The position numbers and the translations under genes are program-made. From the NCBI RefSeq assembly GCF_004793545.1, contig NZ_SRYA01000011.1, positions 1-64,000 of the forward strand: 64,000 bases of DNA, written 5' to 3'. This document shows, one piece after another, positions 35,232 through 43,962 of this stretch (position 1 is its first letter; the number at the start of each line of letters is the position of its first letter). This stretch comes from Petralouisia muris. Lineage in GTDB: Bacteria; Bacillota; Clostridia; Lachnospirales; Lachnospiraceae. The notes below the pieces were generated by a model. It had not been told where the DNA came from. It did no database searches and saw only the letters and a program-made list of their open reading frames with translations.

Positions 35232-36176
35232 TCATTGAACACTGTCCGCCGGTATCTGCTGAATCGGCGTTGTATTTTCATCAATTGGCAACAGCTCAAC
35301 TCCAAGTTCCTGTAATTTATCAATCATTACAGGCAGCGCTTCCACTGTTCCTGATTTGTTGGAAGCATCATGCATCAATACAATTGACGTCTCATATCTT
35401 CCCACATCATTCATAACATTCTGCACCAGCTCATCCGGCGTATAAGCCTGACTTGTGGCGTCTCCGCTTGCCACATTCCAGTCATAATAGGTAATTCCCT
35501 TCTCATTCAGGAAACGGATAAATTCTCTCATATCCGTGTTGCTGACCTGATTGCTGCTTCCTCCCGGAAACCGGAGTATCTCAGGGGTCACTCCTGTCAC
35601 TTCCGACAAATACGACTGCAAATGGGCCATATCTTCTGAAAACGCCTCCAAAGACTGATAAATCACGCTGTATTTATGTGAAAAAGAATGCATTCCAAGT
35701 GTGTGCCCCTCAGCCACAATTCTCTGATACATTTCTTTGGATTCTTCATCTTCCTGCCCAATAACAAAAAAGGTTGCCTTCACATTCTTCTCTTTTAAAA
35801 TATCCAGAATCTTCGCCGTATTCTCGCTCGGACCATCATCAAAGGTCAGATATACCTTCCGGCTCTCTCCTTCTTCCAGTGCGTTTTCCAGTATTGTCCC
35901 ATTCTTGACAGGATCTGCAGTCTTGGCGTTTCCATCCGGGGAAGCTGCACTCTTTTCATTCACATTCTCCACCACCTGCTCTACGGAAATCACAGATTCT
36001 GCAAGTTCCTCCATCCTGCTCTCCAAATGAAGCAGCTTGACCAAAAGAGACAGTGACAGGATGCTTGTCCCTAAAATCCAGATTACCACGCCTGCTATAA
36101 TGGTAGATTTCATCTTCCTGATCCGTTTGCGCCTTAACTGCTGTTCACGTAATCCACTGGTTGTATTATCTTCCAT
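35232..36176 (-). CDS. Membrane-anchored polysaccharide deacetylase
   Basis: A 314-residue protein with one N-terminal membrane segment (about 24-48), a coiled linker and a NodB-homology domain from about residue 110. Metal and catalytic motifs are present: YLTFDDGPSENT (Asp-Asp), MHSFSHKYS (the two histidines) and LRFPGGSSN. It likely removes acetyl groups from peptidoglycan sugars outside the cell (PgdA-like). GGGGAGG precedes the ATG at 36176. A family A repeat lies immediately upstream. Confidence 0.9.
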   Translation of the reverse strand: MEDNTTSGLREQQLRRKRIRKMKSTIIAGVVIWILGTSILSLSLLVKLLHLESRMEELAESVISVEQVVENVNEKSAASPDGNAKTADPVKNGTILENALEEGESRKVYLTFDDGPSENTAKILDILKEKNVKATFFVIGQEDEESKEMYQRIVAEGHTLGMHSFSHKYSVIYQSLEAFSEDMAHLQSYLSEVTGVTPEILRFPGGSSNQVSNTDMREFIRFLNEKGITYYDWNVASGDATSQAYTPDELVQNVMNDVGRYETSIVLMHDASNKSGTVEALPVMIDKLQELGVELLPIDENTTPIQQIPADSVQ

Positions 36177-36199
36177 ATACGGACCTCCCCAGTTTTTGT

Positions 36200-36298
36200 A
36201 CCCGTGAGCCAAATGACCTGCCGGCCGATTCCCACTCTCTCAATCTCTCAAGAAGAACAGCAAATCATTCCGCAAATCAGTATGCTCTCGAGTATAAG
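36200..36298. repeat. Intergenic hairpin repeat family A, copy 3
   Basis: From GTGAGCCAAATGACCTGCCGG to TATGCTCTCGAGTATA, related to the copies at 16033 and 16171 but more diverged in the middle. It lies just upstream of the deacetylase gene. Confidence 0.8.
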
Positions 36299-36342
36299 CA
36301 TCACTATAGTTTATTGTAACACATTTTTTTAAAATTACATTA

Positions 36343-36382
36343 AAAAAATGTGAAAAAATAGTGGTATTTTTTCACATTTTTT
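36343..36382. repeat. AT-rich perfect inverted repeat
   Basis: Two 17-base arms (AAAAAATGTGAAAAAAT and its complement) surround the loop AGTGGT. It may be an operator or a weak terminator on either strand; nothing decides which. Confidence 0.65.
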
Positions 36383-36473
36383 AAATTATTTTCCGTCTTT
36401 TTGTGGGGTTTCCTATTTGATATCAGAAAATATATGGTTTTTTCCCCAGATTTGAAAATCGGTTTCCTTCTAT

Positions 36474-36517
36474 GCCAAGGCAAGCCTGAAAATTATTTTC
36501 CAGGCTTGCCCCTGGCA
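36474..36517 (-). terminator. Hairpin downstream of copA
   Basis: ATGCCA plus GGCAAGCCTG pairs with CAGGCTTGCC plus TGGCAT around a 12-base AT-rich loop, 36 bases after the copA stop. The stem is strong but there is no T run, so it may terminate or protect the copper operon transcript. Confidence 0.55.
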
Positions 36518-36552
36518 TTCTGCGCAGCTTTGTGAATTACTGTTCTGAATTA

Positions 36553-36762
36553 TTATTCTATGGAAAGAACTTTATAATCCTTGTCTTCTACTGTCTTTTT
36601 CAGTATCCCATCTGAAATCTCGCCTGTCAATTTCACTACCGCAGTTCCTGTTTCATGGCTGACCACAGCCTCTGACACCTCTGCAAGCGCCTCTAAGCAT
36701 TTCTTTACGGTAGCCTCGCAATGTCCACACATCATACCTTCGATTTTCATTGTTTTTTCCAT
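36553..36762 (-). other. copZ: Possible internal start producing free CopZ-like chaperone
   Basis: Within copA, the codon ATG at 36760-36762 lies eight bases after TAAGGAGG (36771-36778), the best ribosome binding site of the region. Starting there gives a 69-residue protein with the full CopZ fold and both cysteines of GMMCGHC. The upstream linker reads like a translated intergenic spacer. The cell may therefore make both the fusion and free CopZ. Confidence 0.55.
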
Positions 36763-39120
36763 TTCTATATCCTCCTTAATTTTAACATTTTCACCTTGCC
36801 TGCCTGAATCATAAACGGGTTCCTGCTTGCAGCTTTTTTTCTTTTTCAGGGGTTTATCCCTTCCTGGATCATGGATACGGAGCATATTCAGCCGCAATGC
36901 ATTCGTTACAACACAGAAGCTGGAAAGGCTCATCGCCGCTGCCCCGAACATAGGATTTAACTGCCATCCAAAGAGCGGAATCCATATTCCTGCCGCAAGG
37001 GGAATTCCTATAATATTGTAGATAAACGCCCAGAACAGATTCTCATGGATATTTGTCAGCGTCGCCCTGCTTAAACGGATGGCGGCTGCCACGTCGCTGA
37101 GACGGCTTTTCATCAGTACAATATCCGCCGCATCAATGGCAATATCCGTTCCTGCGCCGATGGCAATTCCCATATCTGCCCGGGTCAGGGCCGGAGCGTC
37201 ATTGATGCCGTCCCCTACCATTGCAACCTTGCCCTTTTTCTGCAGGGTGCGTATCACGCTCTCTTTCCCTTCCGGCAAAACTCCCGCCACCACTTCATCC
37301 ACTCCTGCCTGACGGCCGATGGCATTGGCAGTCCTTTCATTGTCGCCGGTCAGCATGACCACATGGATTCCCATTTGTTTCAGTTCCCGTATGGCCTGGG
37401 CGCTGTCTTCCTTCATCACATCCGCCACTGCAATCATTCCCAGGATTTTTCTTCCTTTTGCAAAAAACAGCGGTGTTTTTCCTTCCTCGGACAACCCTTC
37501 GGACTGCTCTTTCAGCTTCGGCAAAACCTCAGCCCTGCTGCTGATAAACTTGTAATTTCCGCCGCATACCTCATCTCCCTCCAGCAAACCTGAAAGGCCG
37601 TTTCCGGGCAGCGCCTGGAATTCGGTAACTTCCGGGATATCTGTCTTTTTATCTTTGACATATTCCAGAACCGCCTTTGCCAGCGGGTGCTCGCTCTTCT
37701 GCTCCAGCCCGGCAGCCATCGTAAACAATTCCTCTGGAGAAATACCCTCCGCGGGTATTACATCCGTAACCCTGGGTTCTCCATTTGTAATGGTTCCCGT
37801 TTTATCCAGGGCCACAATATCCATTTTTCCTGTTTCCTCCAAGGAAACGGCGGTTTTAAACATGATTCCGTTTTTGGCTCCCATTCCGTTTCCTACCATA
37901 ATAGCTACCGGCGTCGCCAGCCCTAAGGCACAGGGACAGCTAATCACCAGCACAGAGATGCTTCTGGCCAGGGCAAATCCTATGGTTTCTCCTGCCAGAA
38001 GCCAGACCAGCAAGGTGACAATGGCAATTCCAATCACTGAGGGAACAAACACATAAGACACTTTATCCGCCACTTTTGCAATCGGGGCTTTGGTAGCGGC
38101 GGCGTCGCTTACCATCTGGATAATCTGGGACAAGGTAGTGTCTTCTCCCACCCTTGACGCTTCGCATTTCAGAAAACCGGACTGATTGGACGTAGCTGCC
38201 GATACGGCATCTCCCACAGTTTTGTCACAGGGGATGCTCTCGCCGGTCAACGCCGCTTCATTGACGGCGCTGCTTCCCTCCAGCACAATCCCGTCCACCG
38301 GGATATTTTCTCCTGGACGGACCAAGAAAATATCCCCCTTGGCCACCTGTTCAATGGAAACCTCTGTTTCTGTTCCATCCCGCAGCACAGTTGCCGTCTT
38401 GGGCGCCAGCTTCATCAGGCTTTTTAATGCGTCTGTGGTACGGCCCTTGGATCTGGCCTCCAGCATTTTCCCTACGGTGATCAGCGTCAGGATCATGGCT
38501 GCCGATTCAAAATAGAATTCATGCATATAAGTCATGACCTTCGCCATATCCCCCTTCATCTGAGCGTCTGTCATGGCAAAAAGGGCATATGTGCTGTAGA
38601 CAAAGGCCGCGCCGGCGCCCAACGCTACCAAAGTATCCATGTTGGGGGATTTGTGGAGCAGGCTCTTACATCCGCTGAGGAAAAATTTCTGGTTAATCAC
38701 CATGATAACCACCGTCAAAAGAAGCTGCAAGAGGCCCATAGCCACATGGTTCCCTTCCAAAAAGGAAGGGACGGGCCAGCCCCACATCATTGTTCCCATG
38801 GAAAAATACATCAGCACAATCAAAAATCCAAGGGAGGCAAACAGCCGCTGTTTTAAAAGAGGGGTCTCCCTGTCTTTTAACATATCATCTGCTGCGCCGG
38901 TCAGATTTCCCTGTGCTTTCGCACCTTTTAAGGAAGCTCCGTATCCGGCTTCCTCGACTGCATTTATTATCTCCTGCGCCGGCGCCGCCCCTTCCACTCC
39001 CATGGAATTGGTCAGCAGGCTGACCGAACAGGAAGTAACTCCCGCCACCTGTGACACTGCCTTTTCCACCCGCGCGCTGCAGGCTGCACAGCTCATGCCG
39101 GTTACTGTATACTGTTCCAT
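36553..39120 (-). CDS. copA: Copper-exporting P1B-type ATPase with C-terminal CopZ-like domain
   Basis: An 855-residue P-type ATPase. An N-terminal metal-binding domain (GMSCAACS, Cys11 and Cys14) is followed by membrane helices, the actuator TGES, the ion-binding CPC in VISCPCALGLATP, the phosphorylation motif DKTGT, and GDGINDAP. It pumps Cu(I) out of the cell. After the normal end a charged linker leads in frame into a second complete metal-binding domain (GMMCGHC), which resembles the separate copper chaperone CopZ of other Firmicutes. GAGGTGG precedes the ATG. It is the second gene after csoR. Confidence 0.95.
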   Translation of the reverse strand: MEQYTVTGMSCAACSARVEKAVSQVAGVTSCSVSLLTNSMGVEGAAPAQEIINAVEEAGYGASLKGAKAQGNLTGAADDMLKDRETPLLKQRLFASLGFLIVLMYFSMGTMMWGWPVPSFLEGNHVAMGLLQLLLTVVIMVINQKFFLSGCKSLLHKSPNMDTLVALGAGAAFVYSTYALFAMTDAQMKGDMAKVMTYMHEFYFESAAMILTLITVGKMLEARSKGRTTDALKSLMKLAPKTATVLRDGTETEVSIEQVAKGDIFLVRPGENIPVDGIVLEGSSAVNEAALTGESIPCDKTVGDAVSAATSNQSGFLKCEASRVGEDTTLSQIIQMVSDAAATKAPIAKVADKVSYVFVPSVIGIAIVTLLVWLLAGETIGFALARSISVLVISCPCALGLATPVAIMVGNGMGAKNGIMFKTAVSLEETGKMDIVALDKTGTITNGEPRVTDVIPAEGISPEELFTMAAGLEQKSEHPLAKAVLEYVKDKKTDIPEVTEFQALPGNGLSGLLEGDEVCGGNYKFISSRAEVLPKLKEQSEGLSEEGKTPLFFAKGRKILGMIAVADVMKEDSAQAIRELKQMGIHVVMLTGDNERTANAIGRQAGVDEVVAGVLPEGKESVIRTLQKKGKVAMVGDGINDAPALTRADMGIAIGAGTDIAIDAADIVLMKSRLSDVAAAIRLSRATLTNIHENLFWAFIYNIIGIPLAAGIWIPLFGWQLNPMFGAAAMSLSSFCVVTNALRLNMLRIHDPGRDKPLKKKKSCKQEPVYDSGRQGENVKIKEDIEMEKTMKIEGMMCGHCEATVKKCLEALAEVSEAVVSHETGTAVVKLTGEISDGILKKTVEDKDYKVLSIE

Positions 39121-39182
39121 GCTACCACCTCTGTTCTTAACAAATTTTCACTATTCTGCAGAACTTATTCTCTGCTTCCAAC

Positions 39183-39254
39183 CGCCTGAATTCTCAAAGT
39201 TCAGGCATTATTTCATTTCGCCTGAATTCTCAAGGTTCTGGCGTTATTTCATTA
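39183..39254. repeat. Two tandem 36-bp repeats spanning the csoR stop codon
   Basis: Bases 39183-39218 and 39219-39254 match at all but a few positions. On the minus strand the second unit contains the csoR terminal codons and stop, and the first repeats them. Each unit also contains the small hairpin CCTGAA/TTCAGG or a variant of it. Confidence 0.88.
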
Positions 39255-39552
39255 ATTTCTGGAGAGTCGTCAGCAGTTCATCCACGGTTTCCTCTCTCCC
39301 TTCCCGGATATCATTGGTGACACAGGTCTTAATATGATTCGCCAGCAGGACTTTATTGAAACTGTTTAACGCTGCATTGGCTGCCGCCACCTGAATCAGA
39401 ATATCCGGACAATAGACATCTTTTTCCACCATCCCCTTAATGCCCCGGATCTGGCCTTCAATCCGGTTGAGACGGTTGATTAAATCTTTGTATTCCTTTT
39501 CGGAACGCTCCTTCGTTCTATGGCAATTGCAGGATTCCTTTTCTTCTGCCAT
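39244..39552 (-). CDS. csoR: CsoR-family copper-sensing repressor
   Basis: A 102-residue all-helical repressor. It has the CsoR copper-ligand pattern: Cys in VYCPDILIQV, His in ANHIKTC and the Cys after it, within the helix NRIEGQIRGIKGMVEKD. An N-terminal extension with CNCH is extra. It binds DNA without copper and lets go when Cu(I) binds. I start at 39552, seven bases from AGGAGG. It heads the csoR-copA operon and probably controls itself through the operator at its promoter. Confidence 0.93.
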   Translation of the reverse strand: MAEEKESCNCHRTKERSEKEYKDLINRLNRIEGQIRGIKGMVEKDVYCPDILIQVAAANAALNSFNKVLLANHIKTCVTNDIREGREETVDELLTTLQKLMK

Positions 39553-39575
39553 TAGCATTCCTCCTTTCTGATAAC

Positions 39576-39604
39576 ATTATATACCCTATAGGGGTATATT
39601 GCAA
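39576..39604 (-). promoter_or_regulatory. csoR-copA promoter with embedded CsoR operator
   Basis: On the minus strand TTGCAA (39599-39604) and TATAAT (39576-39581) have a 17-base spacer. The spacer is filled by the palindrome TACCCTATAGGGGTA, the form of known CsoR operators. Bound CsoR would block RNA polymerase directly. Confidence 0.85.
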
Positions 39605-39621
39605 GAAAAATTTTTTAATTT

Positions 39622-39670
39622 GCAAAAAAAGCAGGGCCGCAAACCATTTTACCGGTTTGCGGCCCTGCTT
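39622..39670 (-). terminator. Rho-independent terminator of the fructoside operon
   Basis: A perfect 17-base GC-rich stem (39629-39645 with 39654-39670) with an eight-base loop. In the minus-strand direction it is followed by seven Ts. It lies about 70 bases after the fructokinase stop. Confidence 0.9.
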
Positions 39671-39737
39671 ATTCCGCAGTTCTTATCCTGCACATAGACA
39701 AATTTTCAAAATCCTTTTCCTCTGGGCTGCCGACCCG

Positions 39738-40697
39738 TTACGAAGACATATTACGAAAAATCTCTTCCTTAGACGGCATCACCCGCAAGGCTCCCTTTTT
39801 GGTGGTAACCAAGGAAGCTGCGCTGTTGGCAAAGGTCAGCATTTCTACCAAATCCGCTTTCGACAGTTCCTCCAGGCCATGTTCCAGAATATAATGCAGG
39901 ATGCACCCGCAGAAAGCATCTCCTGCGCCTGTAGTCTCAATGGTGTTTTCCTGCAAAAATGGCGCTACTTCCACCAGTTCCCCTTTATAGTGCGCCCGGC
40001 TCCCCGCCTTTCCCACGGAAACCAGAATCAGTGGAATCTGAAACCTTTCATTTATCCACTCCACCCCTTCTGTAAAATCCTCTTTCCCGGACAGCCATTG
40101 GATTTCATTATCAGAAATCTTTAAGATATCGCATTGTCCAAGGCCATACAGCACCTGGGCTCTGGCGTCCTCCAGCGCATCCCACAGAGGCGGCCGAAGG
40201 TTCGGATCAAAGGAAATCAAGGCGCCAGCCTCTTTTGCAGCACGGATTGCTTTTTTGGTTGCTTCCCGCACGCCTTCATGGGTCATGGACAGAGTTCCGA
40301 AATGAAAAATTTTAGAATCCCGGATGATTTCTTCCGGCACTTCTTCCTCCGTCAGCATCATGTCAGCCCCGGGGTTCCGGTAGAAGGAAAAATCCCGGTC
40401 CCCATCAGAAAAGGTATGCACCATCGCCAGGGTTGTATGCACCTTATCATCCATACACAAATAATCCGCACAAATCCCTACATCCTCAATGACATCTTTC
40501 AGCCAGCTTCCAAAGGAATCCTTTCCAACTTTTCCAATAAAGGATACTTTATGCCCCAGTCCGGCAAGCATTGCCAGCACATTGCAGGGCGCCCCGCCCG
40601 GGTTCGCCTCAAAAATCGGATTGCCCTGGCTGCTCTCATCATTCTGGATAAAATCAATCAGCAGTTCCCCTAACGCCGTTACATCCATCCCTTTCAT
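39738..40697 (-). CDS. scrK: Fructokinase (PfkB family)
   Basis: A 319-residue ribokinase-family sugar kinase. It has the N-terminal glycine-rich region EANPGGAPCNVLAMLAGLG and the C-terminal PfkB signature TTGAGDAFCGCIL with the catalytic Asp. With a GH32 hydrolase in front (four-base ATGA overlap) it most likely phosphorylates fructose released from sucrose-type sugars. GGAGG lies seven bases before the ATG. It is last in the operon, followed by a strong terminator. Confidence 0.9.
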   Translation of the reverse strand: MKGMDVTALGELLIDFIQNDESSQGNPIFEANPGGAPCNVLAMLAGLGHKVSFIGKVGKDSFGSWLKDVIEDVGICADYLCMDDKVHTTLAMVHTFSDGDRDFSFYRNPGADMMLTEEEVPEEIIRDSKIFHFGTLSMTHEGVREATKKAIRAAKEAGALISFDPNLRPPLWDALEDARAQVLYGLGQCDILKISDNEIQWLSGKEDFTEGVEWINERFQIPLILVSVGKAGSRAHYKGELVEVAPFLQENTIETTGAGDAFCGCILHYILEHGLEELSKADLVEMLTFANSAASLVTTKKGALRVMPSKEEIFRNMSS

Positions 40698-42190
40698 TTC
40701 CGTTCCTCCGTCAATAAATCATACTTCACCACATCTATGGTAGCCACGCCGTCCACAAGAAAAGAAATGCCGTCCGCTTCTTTATCTGTATACATGGTTG
40801 CAGACAATACATGTTCCCCATCATTAACAAACACTTCCACACTGAACATATCCAGGATAATCCGTAATTTGATTTCTCCATTCCTGCTGTTTACCCGGCT
40901 GCGTCTTTGATGGATGATTGCCCTTCTGCTTCCAGAAAATTTCCGGTCTATTTTCACAATGGATTCCAGGGGCCGGAAGCTTACCGCAGTATGGTAAGTG
41001 TCATTCTGGGCAAACCGGACTGCAAATTTCCGGTACATATTCTCTTCATCCAGAGGCCGGATGGACAATTCCATGTCAATCTTCCGCCCCTGGACTCCGT
41101 CTAATCTCGTAAGCCCTGAAAAGGTAACGTTTTCATGTCTCACTTCTTCCCCACGAAGATTTTCCAATTCCCGGATTGGCTGCTGAATCAGTCTTCCGCC
41201 TGCCACCGAAAGCTCCCTGGGCAGACTCATCTGGCCAAACCATGGCTGTTCCGGGGAATGCAGGTTGCAAGTGTCCCAGTTCTGCATCCAGCCAATCATA
41301 ATCCTTCTGCCGTCCGGCGCAAGAAGGGTTTGGGGCGCATAGAAATCAATGCCGTAATCTACGGCCTGATTTTGCTCCTCGGTAAAAACTTCTTCCGTTT
41401 CATCATAAGTTCCAATCAGGCAGAGGGTTCCGTTGCCATTGTGATATTCCAGACCCTGGGGAAGCATATCCATGGGGCTTGTCAGCAATACATGTTTTCC
41501 ATCCAGTTCAAAGAAATCAGGACACTCCCAGGCTTTCCCAAAACGTCCCTGGTTGGCTGCCAGGACTTTCTCATACTTCCAGTCCAGCCCGTCTTTGCTG
41601 CTGAAAAGGAGGATCTGACCATCCCTCTTTGCCGCGCAGTTTCCAACTACACACCGGAAAGTCCCATCCGATGCTTTCCACATTTTCGGGTCCCTGAAAT
41701 CGTATTTACTGCTGCCGTCTGGAAGATTCTTTTCATCCAACACCGGGTTCCCCTGATACTTTTCATAATCCCTTCCATCTCCAATGGCAATACACTGGGT
41801 CTGCACTTCACGCAGCCCTCCATCCTCCTGGACCTCTTTATGTACCCCTGTATACATCAAAAGCTGTCTGCCGTCAGAAAGCTCTACGGCGCTCCCGGAA
41901 AAACATCCCGCTTCATCATATACGCTATCCGGCGCCAACGCCGCCGGAAGATAGGTCCAATGCAGCAGGTCATCGCTGACTGCATGACCCCAGTGCATGG
42001 GGCCCCAATGGGAATTGAAGGGGTGGTATTGATAAAACAGATGGTATTTCCCCTGGTAAAAGGAAAATCCGTTGGGATCGTTCATCCATCCTACCCGTGC
42101 CGCCAAATGAAATCCCGGCTTTTCTTCTGCTTCAATCCTTTTCTCTGTTATTTCTTCATATCTCCGTGCATCACGCAAAGTCTGGCTCAT
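40694..42190 (-). CDS. GH32 sucrose-6-phosphate hydrolase / beta-fructosidase
   Basis: A 498-residue GH32 enzyme. The nucleophile motif WMNDPNG, the FRDPK motif and the acid/base motif WECPD are all present, then a C-terminal beta-sandwich. There is no signal peptide, so it acts in the cytoplasm. It splits sucrose, sucrose 6-phosphate or short fructo-oligosaccharides. Because the operon has an ABC importer and no PTS, the substrate is probably unphosphorylated sugar. The gene lies between the binding protein and the fructokinase. Confidence 0.93.
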   Translation of the reverse strand: MSQTLRDARRYEEITEKRIEAEEKPGFHLAARVGWMNDPNGFSFYQGKYHLFYQYHPFNSHWGPMHWGHAVSDDLLHWTYLPAALAPDSVYDEAGCFSGSAVELSDGRQLLMYTGVHKEVQEDGGLREVQTQCIAIGDGRDYEKYQGNPVLDEKNLPDGSSKYDFRDPKMWKASDGTFRCVVGNCAAKRDGQILLFSSKDGLDWKYEKVLAANQGRFGKAWECPDFFELDGKHVLLTSPMDMLPQGLEYHNGNGTLCLIGTYDETEEVFTEEQNQAVDYGIDFYAPQTLLAPDGRRIMIGWMQNWDTCNLHSPEQPWFGQMSLPRELSVAGGRLIQQPIRELENLRGEEVRHENVTFSGLTRLDGVQGRKIDMELSIRPLDEENMYRKFAVRFAQNDTYHTAVSFRPLESIVKIDRKFSGSRRAIIHQRRSRVNSRNGEIKLRIILDMFSVEVFVNDGEHVLSATMYTDKEADGISFLVDGVATIDVVKYDLLTEERK

Positions 42191-42218
42191 TCCTTCGAAA
42201 CCCTCCTGTATTTATTTC

Positions 42219-43892
42219 CTATTCTTCACTCTCTACCCCGGCATATCGGTCATACGCTTCCTGATATACTTTCAGAAGTTTATCCATGCCGCATTTTTTA
42301 CGCAAATTCTCAATATAACTTTCCCATTCCGCATCCGTGGGCCCGCCGTTTTTGATCCACAAGCCTTCCTGTTCCGCTACAGCACTTTCAAAGTCTGCTT
42401 TGTACCAGTCGATGTCATCCAGTTCTTCTCCCGTAAATACACAATCCACCGGATAAGCCGTCTTGCTGTCCACATAAGGCATCCAGAATTCATACAGATC
42501 TGTAAGCCTTTCAATAGCACGGTCTTCCATCTTGAAGGTACTGAGGTAATAATCGCTTAAGATAAGCTTCGGCCCATACACTTCCTGTTCTCCACGCAGC
42601 TCCCCGGAGCCTTTCCCAAATTTCTCCCTGGATTCCTCATCGGTAATGCTCATCCAAACGCCATCTTCATCTTTTTCTGTGAAATAAGTTCCAATGGGGC
42701 CATAGTGAAGCTGCATTACGATTTCCGGTTCATACCATCTGTCAAAGAATTTCAGCAGGTTCGCCGGGCTTTTGCACGCCTTTGTAATGTTCAATTGCCC
42801 ACTGTTGGTAGGCCCTCCCGTACGCAGCGTCACGTTATGGGTGCCGTCCGGCCCGTCAAGGACTGGCAAAAATACATAATCTTTTGCATAATCACCCATC
42901 AGTTCTTCAATATACCACCAGGTAGAAACGCCTACATAGCCCTGGGAGCATTTGGAAATTAACTGTGTATCATCCTGGCTGAACATTTCGACGTCCATCA
43001 GCCCTTGCGCATACCAGTCATGGAAATAAGTCAGCGCCTCCCGGTAATTATCCGTAGTGCATACAAACTCTACTTTCCCATCATCCCCAAGCACCAGGTC
43101 ATTGCACACATCATTGGGCCAATTGGTAAAGCCAAAGCCCGCATAGAAAATGTTCTGGCCCCAGCACCACTGGTCAAATCCAGTGCTCATAGGGATCGTG
43201 CTTCCTGGTGCATTCCCATAATATTTTGCACTCATATCATTATCTTTAAACGCCTTCAGCGCCGTATGGAGCTCCTCTAAAGTGGTGGGCACCTCCAGTC
43301 CCAAATCATCCAGCCACGCCTTGTTGATCATAGAATACTGGGGAATGCTGTAAATACTGTAGTCTTCTTCTGCGCCGATCCCGGCGGTTCCCATACGTTC
43401 CCCTGCCGGAAGGCCATAGATATATCCGTCATCCATCGTAATGGCTTTCCGAACATCCGGGTTTTCCTCCAGAATCTTTGTTAAATTCGGCATATATTCT
43501 TCTGTCAGGTAAGGGGTCAGGTCAATAAACGTGCCGTCATCCCCATACCGTGAGATATCATAGTTGCTAAATCCGACGCCTATAAAAGCATCCGGCAGTT
43601 CACCGCCAGCGATACTGATGTTGACCTGCTCGCTCAAGGATTCACTCATGGTGTTCCAGTTAATATGGATTCCCGTTTCCTCCTGGAGCTGGTTCAGCAC
43701 ATCCTTCTGGTCATAGCTCGTGCTCAGGGCGCTCATCCCTCCCATAATGGAAAAATCAGTCTGGGAAGTGTCTGTATTGGCAACCCCTTTTTCATGATGG
43801 GCATACTCATTGCCGCACGCTGCTGCCGACAGCCCGAGGCCTACTGCCATCATACATGATACCAGCTTTTTCCACAATCCTTTTTTTCTCAT
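42219..43892 (-). CDS. ABC sugar transporter solute-binding lipoprotein
   Basis: A 557-residue extracellular solute-binding protein. The N-terminal signal ends in the lipobox SAAAC, so it is lipid-anchored. It is large for the class, like the LplA/YtcQ-type binding proteins that serve oligosaccharide transporters. It is the third gene from the promoter, after two permeases; no ATPase gene is nearby, so a shared MsmX-type ATPase must energise the system. Substrate is inferred from the GH32 and fructokinase genes: sucrose or fructo-oligosaccharides. Confidence 0.9.
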   Translation of the reverse strand: MRKKGLWKKLVSCMMAVGLGLSAAACGNEYAHHEKGVANTDTSQTDFSIMGGMSALSTSYDQKDVLNQLQEETGIHINWNTMSESLSEQVNISIAGGELPDAFIGVGFSNYDISRYGDDGTFIDLTPYLTEEYMPNLTKILEENPDVRKAITMDDGYIYGLPAGERMGTAGIGAEEDYSIYSIPQYSMINKAWLDDLGLEVPTTLEELHTALKAFKDNDMSAKYYGNAPGSTIPMSTGFDQWCWGQNIFYAGFGFTNWPNDVCNDLVLGDDGKVEFVCTTDNYREALTYFHDWYAQGLMDVEMFSQDDTQLISKCSQGYVGVSTWWYIEELMGDYAKDYVFLPVLDGPDGTHNVTLRTGGPTNSGQLNITKACKSPANLLKFFDRWYEPEIVMQLHYGPIGTYFTEKDEDGVWMSITDEESREKFGKGSGELRGEQEVYGPKLILSDYYLSTFKMEDRAIERLTDLYEFWMPYVDSKTAYPVDCVFTGEELDDIDWYKADFESAVAEQEGLWIKNGGPTDAEWESYIENLRKKCGMDKLLKVYQEAYDRYAGVESEE

Positions 43893-43931
43893 AATATGAC
43901 TTCCTTTCTACTAAACCCTTCCTCGTGCTCA

Positions 43932-43949
43932 GCCTGCCGTTTGGCAGGC
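43932..43949 (-). promoter_or_regulatory. Small GC-rich hairpin between permease and binding protein genes
   Basis: GCCTGCC pairs with GGCAGGC over a four-base loop in the 70-base gap. Without a T run it more likely protects or tunes the binding-protein part of the message than terminates it. Confidence 0.55.
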
Positions 43950-43962
43950 CTGCATTCTGCAA

